DNA from: Halorussus rarus
GTDB lineage: Archaea; Halobacteriota; Halobacteria; Halobacteriales; Haladaptataceae
DNA length: 64,000 nucleotides
NCBI RefSeq assembly: GCF_003369835.1
Contig: NZ_QPMJ01000001.1
Coordinates: 372,001-436,000, forward strand
Direction: 5' to 3'
A model generated the notes under the pieces. That model did not search any database. It saw nothing but the letters and a program-made list of their open reading frames with translations, and was not told the DNA's origin. Position numbers and translations under genes: made by a program. Position 1 is the stretch's first letter. The number at the start of each line of letters is the position of its first letter. This document shows, in pieces, positions 33,644 to 44,313 of the stretch.

Positions 33644-33805
33644 TCACCTTCGTCGATTGTCGGTCCGCGGTTCGTCGCCGTGGCGGTTGTACCGGCCTAG
33701 CACGCACTTGCAGTCGGGGCAGTGAACGACGACGAACCGGCCGCGCTCGTGGCGGACGAGGTCCTCGGCCTCGAGGTCGCGTCCGCATGCCGTGCAGGTA
33801 GTCAT
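33644..33805 (-). CDS. Zinc-ribbon micro-protein (CxxC...CxxC)
   Basis: A 53-residue protein: MTTCTACGRDLEAEDLVRHE provides CTACG, and VVVHCPDCKCVLGRY provides CPDC with a further Cys. The tail is Arg/Asp-rich. It belongs to the CPxC(G) zinc micro-protein class. It is convergent with the PPOX gene, and its start lies 138 bases from the methyltransferase start in a divergent arrangement. Function unknown. Confidence 0.7.
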   Translation of the reverse strand: MTTCTACGRDLEAEDLVRHERGRFVVVHCPDCKCVLGRYNRHGDEPRTDNRRR

Positions 33806-33943
33806 CGGTGGACTCGACCGATGTGGCTCTCCGACGCCCAGCGGGGTGAGGCTGTCGGCCGCGACGACCACAACCGCCGGCGTCTGACGAGTCGGTTCCA
33901 ATACGGTTTTAGTCCCCCGGCGGACTACAAGGAGACGAGAAGC

Positions 33944-34651
33944 GTGAAAGGAGCGGAGTGGTACCAGACCGACGAGGTCGCCGAGGAGTACGAAGAGAAG
34001 CGATTCTCCCGCGGCGGGCGGCTCATCGACCGTCGAGAGAAGCAGGCCGTCCTCGACGCCGTCGGCCCGCTGGAGGGGAAGAACGTGCTCGAGATAGCCT
34101 GCGGTACCGGCCGGTTCACGGTGATGCTGGCCGAGCGCGGCGCCGACATCGTGGGGCTGGACATCTCGGCCGCGATGCTCCAGCAGGGCCGCCAGAAGGC
34201 CCGGTCGGCGGGGGTGGCCGACCACCTGGAGTTCATGCGCGGCGACGCGGGTCGGCTCCCGTTCCCCGACGACCACTTCGACACCGTGTTCGCGATGCGG
34301 TTCTTCCACCTCGCGGACACCCCCGCGACCTTCCTCTCGGAGATGCGCCGGGTGGCGAAGGACCAGGTCGTCTTCGACACGTTCAACGCCACGAGCACCC
34401 GGAGCGTCTACAACTGGCTGCTCCCGATGGGGTCGCACCTCTACTCGCGTGACGACGTCCGGAAACTGCTCGACGAGGCCGACCTCCGCCTCGTCGACGC
34501 CGAGCACGACTGGATCCTCCCGTACGGCTTCTACCGGAAGATTCCGGGCGCCGTGGCGGGTCCAATCCGGAACGCCGACACCGCCCTGGGCGACTCGCCG
34601 GTGGGCGACTACTTCGCGTCGGTCTCCTACTGGAACACCAGCGTCGAGTGA
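33944..34651 (+). CDS. Class I SAM-dependent methyltransferase
   Basis: A 235-residue methyltransferase. Motif I is VLEIACGTGRF at about 48-58 and the acidic end of strand 2 is VGLDIS. GDAGRLPFPDDHFDTVFAMRFFHL is motif II/III. The N-terminal KGAEWYQTDEVAEEYEEKRF is the cap. It resembles UbiE/Coq5-like enzymes. GTG 33944 is used, giving the normal Rossmann domain start; a TATA-like GTTTTAGT lies about 31-38 bases upstream. The neighbour is a glycosyltransferase, so a lipid-linked sugar or a quinone could be the substrate, as speculation. Confidence 0.85.
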   Translation: MKGAEWYQTDEVAEEYEEKRFSRGGRLIDRREKQAVLDAVGPLEGKNVLEIACGTGRFTVMLAERGADIVGLDISAAMLQQGRQKARSAGVADHLEFMRGDAGRLPFPDDHFDTVFAMRFFHLADTPATFLSEMRRVAKDQVVFDTFNATSTRSVYNWLLPMGSHLYSRDDVRKLLDEADLRLVDAEHDWILPYGFYRKIPGAVAGPIRNADTALGDSPVGDYFASVSYWNTSVE

Positions 34652-34742
34652 CGCGTCGGAAAGCGGACAGCGGGTCGTCAGACGCCCGTCCGACACTTCG
34701 AGGCCGAACTGCTTTTAAGCCTCGGGCGGGAGATTCGGGGGT

Positions 34743-35684
34743 ATGGAGCTATCCGTGGTGGTCCCGACGCTCAACGGGCGCGAGAGCCTCGCGGCGTGTC
34801 TCGACGCGCTGGCCGCCGAGGCGCCCGAGGCCGAGGTGGTCGTGGTCAACGGCCCCTCCGCCGACGGGACCACCGGGATGGTCAGAGACCGCGACGACGT
34901 CGACGTGCTGATCGAGGTCTCGGACCGCAAACTCAACGTGGCGCGGAACGCCGGCATCGCGGCCGCCACCGGCGACGCGGTCGCGCTGATCGGCCAGGAC
35001 CACGCGGTCGAGGCGTCGTGGGCCGACGGGGTCAGAACGGGGCTCGCGGCCGCCGACGTGGTGACCGGCCCGGTCCACCGGTCGGTCCGGGCGGGCGTGA
35101 CCACCGAGTCGCCCGAGCGCCGGACTATCGACGGTCGGGAGGTGACCTACTTCGACGGGGGCAACGTCGCGCTCACCCGCGAGGCCGTCGAGGCGGTCGA
35201 CGGCTTCGACGAGTACCTCGTGACGGGCGGGGCGCGCGACTGCGCCCACCGGCTCGCCGCCAACGACTTCGAGGTGGCGTGGTCGTCGTCGGTGAGCGTG
35301 ACCGACACCGCCGAGGACGACGAGGACGACGACCGCGACTGGGGCTGGAAGTACCGCGCGCTCGCCTACCGGCTCGTGAAGAACTACGGCCCCCGTCCGG
35401 GCGTCTTCCGGCGGACGCTCCGGGACGCCGTCTCCGACGGGGTCGAGAACGCCGCCGAGGTCCTCCGGGGCGACGTGACGCCCTCGGAGTGGATGGGCCG
35501 CGGCAAGCGCGTGACCAAGAGCTCGCTGATCGGGTGCAAGGACGGGCTCCGGGCCCGGTTCGCCGACCGGAGCGGCGCCCGGAACCCCTACGGCCTGTCG
35601 GCGCGGGCCGACCGCGCGGTCGAGCGCTACGACTGGCGTGGCGACCCCGAGGAGGCCGAGGAGCGCGAGGAGCCCACCCAGTAG
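34743..35684 (+). CDS. Family 2 glycosyltransferase
   Basis: A 313-residue GT-A-fold transferase: MELSVVVPTLNGRESLAACL opens the nucleotide-binding domain. VNGPSADGTTGMV and VARNAGIAAATGDAVALIGQDH lead to the metal site, and DGFDEYLVTGGARDCAHRLA is the acceptor-side motif. The C-terminal third (WGWKYRALAYRLVKNYGPRP onwards) has no clear membrane helix. TATA-like CTTTTAAG is 24-31 bases upstream. It probably adds a sugar to a lipid carrier, surface glycan or compatible solute; the donor is unknown. Confidence 0.87.
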   Translation: MELSVVVPTLNGRESLAACLDALAAEAPEAEVVVVNGPSADGTTGMVRDRDDVDVLIEVSDRKLNVARNAGIAAATGDAVALIGQDHAVEASWADGVRTGLAAADVVTGPVHRSVRAGVTTESPERRTIDGREVTYFDGGNVALTREAVEAVDGFDEYLVTGGARDCAHRLAANDFEVAWSSSVSVTDTAEDDEDDDRDWGWKYRALAYRLVKNYGPRPGVFRRTLRDAVSDGVENAAEVLRGDVTPSEWMGRGKRVTKSSLIGCKDGLRARFADRSGARNPYGLSARADRAVERYDWRGDPEEAEEREEPTQ

Positions 35685-35747
35685 GTCGCCCGTCTGCCGT
35701 CCCGGCGGTGTCGCTTCTCGCGCTCGTCTGCCGCCCGCTCGACTCCT

Positions 35748-36443
35748 TCACTCCCCGCGCTCGGCGTCCGCGCCGCCCTCGTCCTCTCCGTCGCCCTCGC
35801 CGTCGCGTTCGATGGTCGCCCGGACCAGCGCCCGGGTCGCCCGGCGGAGGCGCTCGGAGACCGCCTGACGGGAGACGCCCAGCACCTCGGCGATGTCCTC
35901 GAGCTCGACCCGCCGCGGCACGTCGTAGTAGCCCATCTCGGTCGCGGTCCGGAGCGCCTCGCACTGGCGCTCGGTCAGTCCCATCGGGTCGACGTCGGGG
36001 TCGTCGGCGGCGTACAGGCTCCGGAGGTCGAACGTCAGGTCCCGGCGCTCGCAGAAGTCGACGTACTCCCGGAGGCTCTCCCGGTCGGGGAACCGGATGC
36101 GGACCCGCCACCCCTCGCCGGCCCGCTCCGAGGAGATGAACACGCCCCCGAGGTCGGCCCACGCGTGGTACGTCATGAGCTCGTCGCCCTCGTCGGTGAG
36201 TTCGACCTGGTACAGGCGCTTGTCACCGACCTCCGTGAGCACGCTCGCGTCGTCGACTGTCCGGTCGTCGGCCAGCGCCGCCTCGAACGCCGCGAAGTCC
36301 TCGCCCGACGCCCAGAACGACAGCGCGAACGGCTTGGCCTCCCGGAGCGTCTGCTGTTCGACGGAGACGTCCATCGCCGGCACCGCGTCGAGCGCGTCCC
36401 GCAGGACCGGCGTCTCGAGGTAGAAGTCCGCGATGAGCGTCAT
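35748..36443 (-). CDS. Bat-type (HTH-10) transcriptional regulator
   Basis: A 231-residue regulator of the bacterio-opsin activator class. Residues 1-155 form the N-terminal sensory region (MTLIADFYLETPVLRDALDA start). The C-terminus has the HTH-10 domain: LTERQCEALRTATEMGYYDV, then ELEDIAEVLGVSRQAVSERL. It ends in a charged acidic tail. A TATA-like CATTAAAC on the minus strand is 24-31 bases upstream, with a GTAC-CAC-GTAC inverted repeat between it and the start. It is divergent from a DUF7344-type winged-helix protein. The controlled genes are unknown. Confidence 0.87.
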   Translation of the reverse strand: MTLIADFYLETPVLRDALDAVPAMDVSVEQQTLREAKPFALSFWASGEDFAAFEAALADDRTVDDASVLTEVGDKRLYQVELTDEGDELMTYHAWADLGGVFISSERAGEGWRVRIRFPDRESLREYVDFCERRDLTFDLRSLYAADDPDVDPMGLTERQCEALRTATEMGYYDVPRRVELEDIAEVLGVSRQAVSERLRRATRALVRATIERDGEGDGEDEGGADAERGE

Positions 36444-36465
36444 ACCGTCCGTACCACGTACGAGA

Positions 36466-36473
36466 GTTTAATG
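36466..36473 (-). promoter_or_regulatory. TATA-like box and GTAC-CAC-GTAC site of the Bat-type regulator
   Basis: CATTAAAC on the minus strand. Between it and the start codon lies GTACCACGTAC (36451-36461), an inverted GTAC pair placed where a bound protein would block or assist initiation, hence possible autoregulation. Confidence 0.4.
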
Positions 36474-36594
36474 GCACGGCCGACCGCCGCCGGATTCCGG
36501 CGGTCACAACGGACACAATGGTCACTAAACCGACTGGTGAAACGGATGGGAACGAGTCCACCCATTAATAACGGGGCGATAGCACGTGGAATCG

Positions 36595-36987
36595 ATGGTA
36601 AGCGGATCTGCCCAGCGGCCGAATCACGAGCGCATCGACCGAGCGTGCGACGTGCTCGGGAGCGCATCCCGGCGCCGCGTCATCTACACCCTGCGGGAGA
36701 ACGGTCGGACCGACCTCGACGGGCTCGCGGACGCGGTCGTCTCGGCGGGCCTGGCGGACGACCGCCAGCGGGCCGCGGCGTCGCTCGTCCACACCCACCT
36801 CCCGAAGCTGGCCGACTTCGGGGTCGTCTCGTACGCCGACCCGGCCGACGAGGTGTCGCTCGACGACGGCGTCGAGGCGCTCGAGCCGTTCCTCGCGGTC
36901 GCGGCCCGCGAGGAACTGGACGGCGACCGTCCGCAGTTCCCGGGCCGCGACGCGTCGGACGCCGTCGCGAGCGGGGCGCCGGAGTGA
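36595..36987 (+). CDS. DUF7344-like winged-helix protein
   Basis: A 130-residue HTH protein: IDRACDVLGSASRRRVIYTL is the first helix pair typical of haloarchaeal ArsR-like/DUF7344 domains, then DLDGLADAVVSAGLADDRQR and VHTHLPKLADFGVVSYADPA for the recognition helix and wing. ATG 36595 is preferred over the in-frame GTG 36586 because CATTAATA lies about 24-31 bases upstream of it. It is likely DNA-binding. Its divergent partner is the Bat-type regulator, so this is a pair of regulators sharing one 151-base control region. Confidence 0.8.
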   Translation: MVSGSAQRPNHERIDRACDVLGSASRRRVIYTLRENGRTDLDGLADAVVSAGLADDRQRAAASLVHTHLPKLADFGVVSYADPADEVSLDDGVEALEPFLAVAAREELDGDRPQFPGRDASDAVASGAPE

Positions 36988-37065
36988 CCGTCGTCGGGGT
37001 TCGGGCGGGGCAGGGCCCGCGACGAGACGCGGCGGGCCCGGGACGCTCCGTGCCCGCGACGCCGT

Positions 37066-37890
37066 TCAGAAGTCCTTCGGCAGCGAATCGCCGAGGACGC
37101 GCCGGGCGTTCTTGTCGAAGACCTTCCGCATCGCGTCCTCGGGCACGTCGAGGGTGAGTATCTCCATCACCGCGACGTTCGGGTGGGAGCTGGGCGCCCC
37201 GCTGCCGAACAGGACGCGGTCCGGGTGCTCCATCATCGCGCGCTCGAGCAGGTCCCGGTAGCGGACGTAGCTGGTGTCGAGGTAGCAGTCGTCGTTGCGC
37301 TGGAGCAGGTCGATGGACTCGGCCATCAGGTCGCGGTTCAGCGGGTGCCCCCCGAAGTGGGCGAGGACGACGGGGAACTCTCGGGAGAGCAGCGCCTCCT
37401 CGGCCGCGGCGGGCGGGAACCGGTCGCCCGCGTGGACCAGCACGGGCAGGTCGACCGCCTCGAGCTGGTCGAGCGTCTCGTCGTCGGGCAGCCCGTCCCT
37501 CGCGGGGTCGAGCTTGAACCCGTGGAACCGGTCGTCGTAGGCGTACTGCTCGACGTCCTCGGGCGAGGTGTGGTGGTCCTTCCGGCGCGCGGCGAGGTTG
37601 CGCAGCCGCGACGACGCGCGCTCGCCGGGGTCCCGCGGCCCGTTGATCCGGGCGAACGCCAGGAACGGCCGGTCGACGCTCCGGCGCGCCACCGCGTTGT
37701 TCGCGCTCACGTAGCTCCCGCCGGCGCGCGTGCCCGGGAACACGACCGAGCGCACGACCCCCGCCTGATGCATCTCCCGCTCTAACCGCTCGGGGCTGAT
37801 GGCCCGCCCGCGGGTCTGGACGCCCCCAGCGTCCGCGTTGAGTCTGGCGTGTACGTCCACCACCCGGAAGCGATGCTCCAACTCCAGCAT
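37066..37890 (-). CDS. Amidohydrolase-fold protein with substituted metal ligands
   Basis: A 274-residue protein of the amidohydrolase-2 barrel. Strand 1 reads VVDVHARLN instead of the usual DxHxH, so the second His is Arg. The strand 8 site is FGSGAPSSHP, where FGSDxP would hold the catalytic Asp. His residues at LVHAGD and VLAHFGGHP persist. At least two typical ligands are therefore missing, and the protein may bind one metal, none, or act as a binding protein. A TATA-like GAAAAATACC lies about 22-31 bases upstream. Family membership is fairly sure, activity is not. Confidence 0.75.
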   Translation of the reverse strand: MLELEHRFRVVDVHARLNADAGGVQTRGRAISPERLEREMHQAGVVRSVVFPGTRAGGSYVSANNAVARRSVDRPFLAFARINGPRDPGERASSRLRNLAARRKDHHTSPEDVEQYAYDDRFHGFKLDPARDGLPDDETLDQLEAVDLPVLVHAGDRFPPAAAEEALLSREFPVVLAHFGGHPLNRDLMAESIDLLQRNDDCYLDTSYVRYRDLLERAMMEHPDRVLFGSGAPSSHPNVAVMEILTLDVPEDAMRKVFDKNARRVLGDSLPKDF

Positions 37891-38052
37891 TGGGAAGACG
37901 GTTCGGAACTCCGGTATTTTTCAGTGTCGGTTGCGCTCCGGCCGGGGGTCCGTCGAGCGGGGTCGTGACGCCGAACGGGTCGCCTCGGCCGGGGCGGAAA
38001 AGGGGCGCAGAAACGGCGGTAGAGAAATGGGGGCGTCGCGCGGAGGTGCGAT

Positions 38053-40251
<2,199 letters not shown>

Positions 40252-40407
40252 CTATTACAAAAAAGCAGGTGGTTTTAGACAGATATGCATTCCAGGAATC
40301 GGAAATATTTTTGCGAAATAGCAAAACAGCTATAAGCGGTTCGGAGACTGTCCGGGTCGGACGGGGATACCTACGCTTGACGGACTGTTTCGCTCGGGGA
40401 AGAAAAA

Positions 40408-40415
40408 TTTATATA
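40408..40415 (+). promoter_or_regulatory. Strong TATA box of the thermosome gene
   Basis: TTTATATA preceded by GAAAAA, 34-41 bases before ATG 40449. It is the most canonical TATA sequence in the window, in keeping with a highly expressed, heat-inducible gene; a leader of about 10 bases with GGGGAG follows. Confidence 0.7.
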
Positions 40416-40448
40416 GAAGTTCAAACATCTTGTAGATGGGGAGCAACC

Positions 40449-42041
40449 ATGGCAGACTCACAATCCGGACAGCGACGCATGGGCGGTCGACCGATGTTCG
40501 TCCTCGCGGACGACACCGAACGAACGCACGGCAGGGACGCACAGTCCTCGAACATCTCCGCGGGCAAAGCGGTCAGCGAGGCCGTACGGACCACGCTCGG
40601 GCCCCGCGGGATGGACAAGATGCTGGTGACGGACACCGGCGACGTCACCATCACCAACGACGGGGCGACCATCCTGAGCACGATGGACATCGAGCACCCC
40701 GCGGCCCAGATGCTCGTGGAGGTCGCCGAGGCCCAGGAGGACGAGGTCGGCGACGGGACCACCACGGCGTCGGTGCTCGCGGGCGAACTGCTCTCGAAGG
40801 CCGAGGACCTGCTCGACGACGACGTCCACCCGACGACCATCGTCGAGGGGTACGCGCAGGCCCGCGACATCGCCGTCGAGGCGGTCGACGACCTGGTCCT
40901 CGACGACGAGCTCGACGACGAACTCCTCCGGCACGTCGCCGAGTCCAGCATGACCGGTAAGGGGACCGGCGACATCACCACCGAGAAGCTCGCCGACGCG
41001 GTGGTCCGGGCGATCCGCCACGTCGACGGCGACGAGGGCGTGCGCCGCGACGACGTCCGGGTCCACACCCAGACCGGCGGGTCGTCGTCGGCGACCGAGC
41101 TCGTCGAGGGCGTCATCAGCGACGTCGAACCGGTCAACTCCAACATGCCCCGACAGGTCGAGGACGCGACCATCGCGGTCGTCGACGAGGAGTTCGGCGT
41201 GCGCGAGGCCGAGATCGACGCCGAGTACAGCGTCGAGAGCGTCGACCAGCTGACCGCCGCGATGGACGCCGAGGACCGCGAGCTCCGGCAGTACGCCGAC
41301 GCGCTCTCGGAGGCCGGCGTGGACGTCGTCTTCGGGACCGACTCCATCGACGACCGGCCGGCGGCCTACCTCGCCGACGCGGGCATCCTCGCGTTCGAGA
41401 ACGTCGACGACGACGAGGCCCGCGCTATCGCCTCCGCGACCGGCGCCTCCCGCACCGGGAAGGTCGGAGACATCGAGGGCGCCGACCTCGGCCGCGCCGA
41501 GACGGTCCGGGTGCAGACGTTCGGCGACGACGACCTCGCGTTCGTCGAGGGCGGCGAGGCCGCCGAGGCGGTGACGATGTTGATCCGCGGCGGCACCGAG
41601 CACGTCATCGACGAGCTCGAGCGCGCGCTCGAGGACGCCCTCGACGTGGTGACCGCGGCGCTCGACACCGGCGGCGTCGTGCCCGGCGCGGGCGCGGTCG
41701 AGATCGCGGTCGCCGACCGGGTCCGCGAGGAGTCGGCCGGCATCGAGGGCCGCAAGCAGCTCGCGGTCGAGGCGTTCGCCGACGCGGTCGACGTGCTCCC
41801 GCGCACCCTCGCGGAGAACACCGGCATGGACCCCATCGACGGTCTGGTCGACCTCCGGGCCGCCAACGAGAGCGACGAGGGCCGGGCCGGCATCATCGCC
41901 GAGGGCGAGCACGGTGAGGTCGAGGACCCCGTCGAGGCGGGCGTGCTCGACCCCGCCGCGGTCAAGCGCGAGGCGTTCGAGTCGGCCACCGAGGCCGCGA
42001 CGATGATCGCCCGCATCGACGACGTCATCGCCTCGGAGTAG
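40449..42041 (+). CDS. Thermosome (group II chaperonin) subunit
   Basis: A 530-residue group II chaperonin subunit, part of a double-ring ATP-driven folding machine. The equatorial N-terminal motif is [39 protein letters not shown] and [15 protein letters not shown] bind nucleotide, with the catalytic Asp in [25 protein letters not shown] completes the site. ATG 40449 follows the TATA box. The C-terminus ends RIDDVIASE with no Gly-Gly-Met repeats, unlike major haloarchaeal Cct subunits; this suggests a minor paralogue such as a third subunit. Confidence 0.95.
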   Translation: MADSQSGQRRMGGRPMFVLADDTERTHGRDAQSSNISAGKAVSEAVRTTLGPRGMDKMLVTDTGDVTITNDGATILSTMDIEHPAAQMLVEVAEAQEDEVGDGTTTASVLAGELLSKAEDLLDDDVHPTTIVEGYAQARDIAVEAVDDLVLDDELDDELLRHVAESSMTGKGTGDITTEKLADAVVRAIRHVDGDEGVRRDDVRVHTQTGGSSSATELVEGVISDVEPVNSNMPRQVEDATIAVVDEEFGVREAEIDAEYSVESVDQLTAAMDAEDRELRQYADALSEAGVDVVFGTDSIDDRPAAYLADAGILAFENVDDDEARAIASATGASRTGKVGDIEGADLGRAETVRVQTFGDDDLAFVEGGEAAEAVTMLIRGGTEHVIDELERALEDALDVVTAALDTGGVVPGAGAVEIAVADRVREESAGIEGRKQLAVEAFADAVDVLPRTLAENTGMDPIDGLVDLRAANESDEGRAGIIAEGEHGEVEDPVEAGVLDPAAVKREAFESATEAATMIARIDDVIASE

Positions 42042-42103
42042 GTCGCTCGCCCCCGAGCGAGCCGTAGCGCGAACTCGTCCTTTTTCGCCGGCTACCCCGC
42101 GTC

Positions 42104-43195
42104 CTATCGGGATCGCTGCGTAATCGAACCGACCGAGCGCCGGCGCTCCTCCTCGGCGTCGACGGTCCCGTCCTCGGCCCGCCGCGACCGGTAGCGGGCG
42201 TACAGTGCCAGCGCGGCGGCGCCGACGCCGGCGCCGGCCAGCAGTGACTTTGCCAGCGACCCGCGCTGGGAGGCCTCGGTGTAGGCGCTGGTCTCGGAGA
42301 CGTGGCGGTCGTAGTCGCCCCGCTCCTCCAGTTCGCCGGTCGACGCGTCGAGGTTGTTCGCCCCGTCCGGGCGGGCAGGTTCGTCACGCTTCTGCATCGG
42401 GACGAACGCCGACTCCATCACGCGGTCCATGAGCCGCGACGCGTAGTGGCCGAGTGCGGCCATCCCCCTGGCGCCGCCGCCGACGTAGACGTCGCGCTGG
42501 GGGCGCTCGGCGGCGTCGAGGATGGCCCGCGCCACCGTCTCGGGCGCGTACAACGGCGGCGGGAGCGTCGCGTCCTCGTCCATGTAGTTCTTGGCGTGGT
42601 CGGCGTACGGCGTGTCGATGGAGGCGGGCTTGACCAGCGTCACCGAGACGGGCGCGCCGTCGTTCTCCAGTTCCATCCGGAGCGCGTCGGTGAACCCCTT
42701 GACGGCGTGCTTCGACGCCGAGTAGCTCCCCTGGAGCGGGATGGCCTCGTCGGTGGCGACGCTCCCGATGTTGATGATGGCGCCGCCCCGCTCCTTCAGG
42801 TGGTCGGCGGCCTCGAGCGACCCGTACAGCAGCCCCCAGACGTTGGTCTCGAACTGCTCTCGCATGTCCTCGACCGGGGTGTCCTCGAGTTTCCCGTAGA
42901 GGAACGCGCCGGCGACGTTGACCCAGGTGTCGAAGCCGCCGTAGGCGTCGACTGCCTCCTCGGCGATTCGCCGGACGTCGTCGCGGTCGCTCACGTCGGC
43001 GACGACGTAGGTCGCGTCGCCGCCCGTCCGCTCGATCTCCGCTTCGAGTTCGCGGAGCGCGTCCTCGCTCCGGGCCGCGAGCACTACCCGCGCCCCGCGG
43101 TCGGCCGCCATCCGCGCGGTCGTCAGCCCGATCCCCGACGACGCGCCGGTGATGACGATCACCTGGTCCTCGACGGGTTTCAGGTCGACGCTCAT
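42104..43195 (-). CDS. SDR oxidoreductase with C-terminal membrane anchor
   Basis: A 363-residue protein. Residues 1-250 form a classical short-chain dehydrogenase: ITGASSGIG at 15-23, NVAGAF in the NNAG position, and SYSASKHAVKGF with the catalytic Tyr and Lys. The next 60 residues form a basic/acidic linker (MQKRDEPARPDGANNLDAS), then SLLAGAGVGAAALALYARY is a membrane helix, followed by a short charged tail. So the enzyme is probably tethered to the membrane by its C-terminus, an uncommon layout. The substrate could be a lipid or quinone. The start overlaps a possible small ORF upstream. Confidence 0.85.
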   Translation of the reverse strand: MSVDLKPVEDQVIVITGASSGIGLTTARMAADRGARVVLAARSEDALRELEAEIERTGGDATYVVADVSDRDDVRRIAEEAVDAYGGFDTWVNVAGAFLYGKLEDTPVEDMREQFETNVWGLLYGSLEAADHLKERGGAIINIGSVATDEAIPLQGSYSASKHAVKGFTDALRMELENDGAPVSVTLVKPASIDTPYADHAKNYMDEDATLPPPLYAPETVARAILDAAERPQRDVYVGGGARGMAALGHYASRLMDRVMESAFVPMQKRDEPARPDGANNLDASTGELEERGDYDRHVSETSAYTEASQRGSLAKSLLAGAGVGAAALALYARYRSRRAEDGTVDAEEERRRSVGSITQRSR

Positions 43196-43299
43196 CGACC
43201 GCTCACCCCCGCGCCGGTCCGCGACTCCGAACCGCGGCGTCGATTCGTGCGTCGCTGTGCGTCTGACTCGCGAGTATCGGTGGTTCGTCTCCGGGTCAT
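43192..43299 (-). CDS. Possible 35-residue basic ORF overlapping the SDR start
   Basis: ATG 43299 opens MTRRRTTDTRESDAQRRTNR and ends at TGA 43192, sharing four bases (ATGA) with the SDR start. A purine-rich GGGGGAG is about 8 bases upstream of ATG. The peptide is strongly basic, unlike typical haloarchaeal proteins, so a regulatory upstream ORF or chance are both possible. Confidence 0.25.
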   Translation of the reverse strand: MTRRRTTDTRESDAQRRTNRRRGSESRTGAGVSGR

Positions 43300-43428
43300 C
43301 GTGCGCTCTCCCCCGATTCCTGACGGGATTCTCTACGAGGGGAAGAACGGGCTTAGTCTCGGTGGCTCACAGTCGGCGGGGGTCGGCGCTCCGCCGACCG
43401 CTCGACGGCGGTTCGTCGCCGCCCTCGC

Positions 43429-44220
43429 TCACCGCAGTTCCGCGCCGTCGGGACACACCCCGGTCCGGTTCGGCAGCACGCCCTCGACGCCCACCGCGAA
43501 CACCGTCTCGCCGACCATCGCCATGCTCGCGGTCCCGCCCGCGGCCTCCACCGCGGCGACCGTCTCCCGGACCTCGTCGGTCGGCAGGTCGATGGCGCGC
43601 GCGAAGTCCCACGAGTCGCGGAGTACGCGGTCGAGCGTAGGGTCCGCGGGGAGCGCGTCGAGGGTAGCGGTCCCCGCTCGGGCCACGCGGGCCATCAGCT
43701 CATCGTCGGCCAGTGCCTCCTCCGTGGCGATGGGGCCGAAGCTCGCGTACTCGACGGGCGTCTCGCGGTCGTACGCCCGGGGTTCGCCGCCGTCGCCGAC
43801 CACCAGGCCGCCGCGGTCCTGGACGAACACGTCGCCCAGTCCCGTCCCGGCCGCGACCTCCGCGCGGTGGGCGACCTCGACGAGTTCCTCCCGCGAGTAA
43901 CCGAGTTCGAACTCGGCGTTCGCGGCGATGACGGTCGCCAGGGTCGCGGCCCCGCTGGCGCCGAACCCCCGGCCGATGGGCACCTCGGCGGCCAGGTCGA
44001 CGCGGGCCGGCACGTCCAGGTCGTCGATAGCCAGTTCGACCGGCTCGAAGTCGGTCGGCTCGCCGTCGACAGTCACGACCGGCCCATCGGTACTTCGGTC
44101 TGCTGGCGTCACGTCGGCGACCACGCCGTCGGCGATGGCCACGCTCGCACCCTTCGACTCGTCGCCGTCGCCGGCCGGCGCGAAGACGGCGGTGACGCTG
44201 CCCGGGGCGAAAGCCTCCAT
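43429..44220 (-). CDS. Pantoate kinase (GHMP family)
   Basis: A 263-residue GHMP kinase that phosphorylates pantoate, the archaeal route to 4'-phosphopantothenate and CoA. The ATP-binding GHMP motif is VPIGRGFGASGAATLATVIAA (about 82-102), shown here by its key part PIGRGFGASGAA. The N-terminal EAFAPGSVTAVFAP and the central GTGLGDVFVQDRGGLV are typical of archaeal pantoate kinase. The archaeal partner phosphopantothenate synthetase is not in the window. It is divergent from the quinone oxidoreductase-like gene (93-base gap). Confidence 0.9.
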   Translation of the reverse strand: MEAFAPGSVTAVFAPAGDGDESKGASVAIADGVVADVTPADRSTDGPVVTVDGEPTDFEPVELAIDDLDVPARVDLAAEVPIGRGFGASGAATLATVIAANAEFELGYSREELVEVAHRAEVAAGTGLGDVFVQDRGGLVVGDGGEPRAYDRETPVEYASFGPIATEEALADDELMARVARAGTATLDALPADPTLDRVLRDSWDFARAIDLPTDEVRETVAAVEAAGGTASMAMVGETVFAVGVEGVLPNRTGVCPDGAELR

Positions 44221-44313
44221 ACCCGACGGTTGGTCGGAATCCCTTTTGAACCCTCGGAAGCCGGCGACCACCGGCCGACGACCGTTTACGCCTCAGGCCG
44301 GTAGGTGCCCGCC

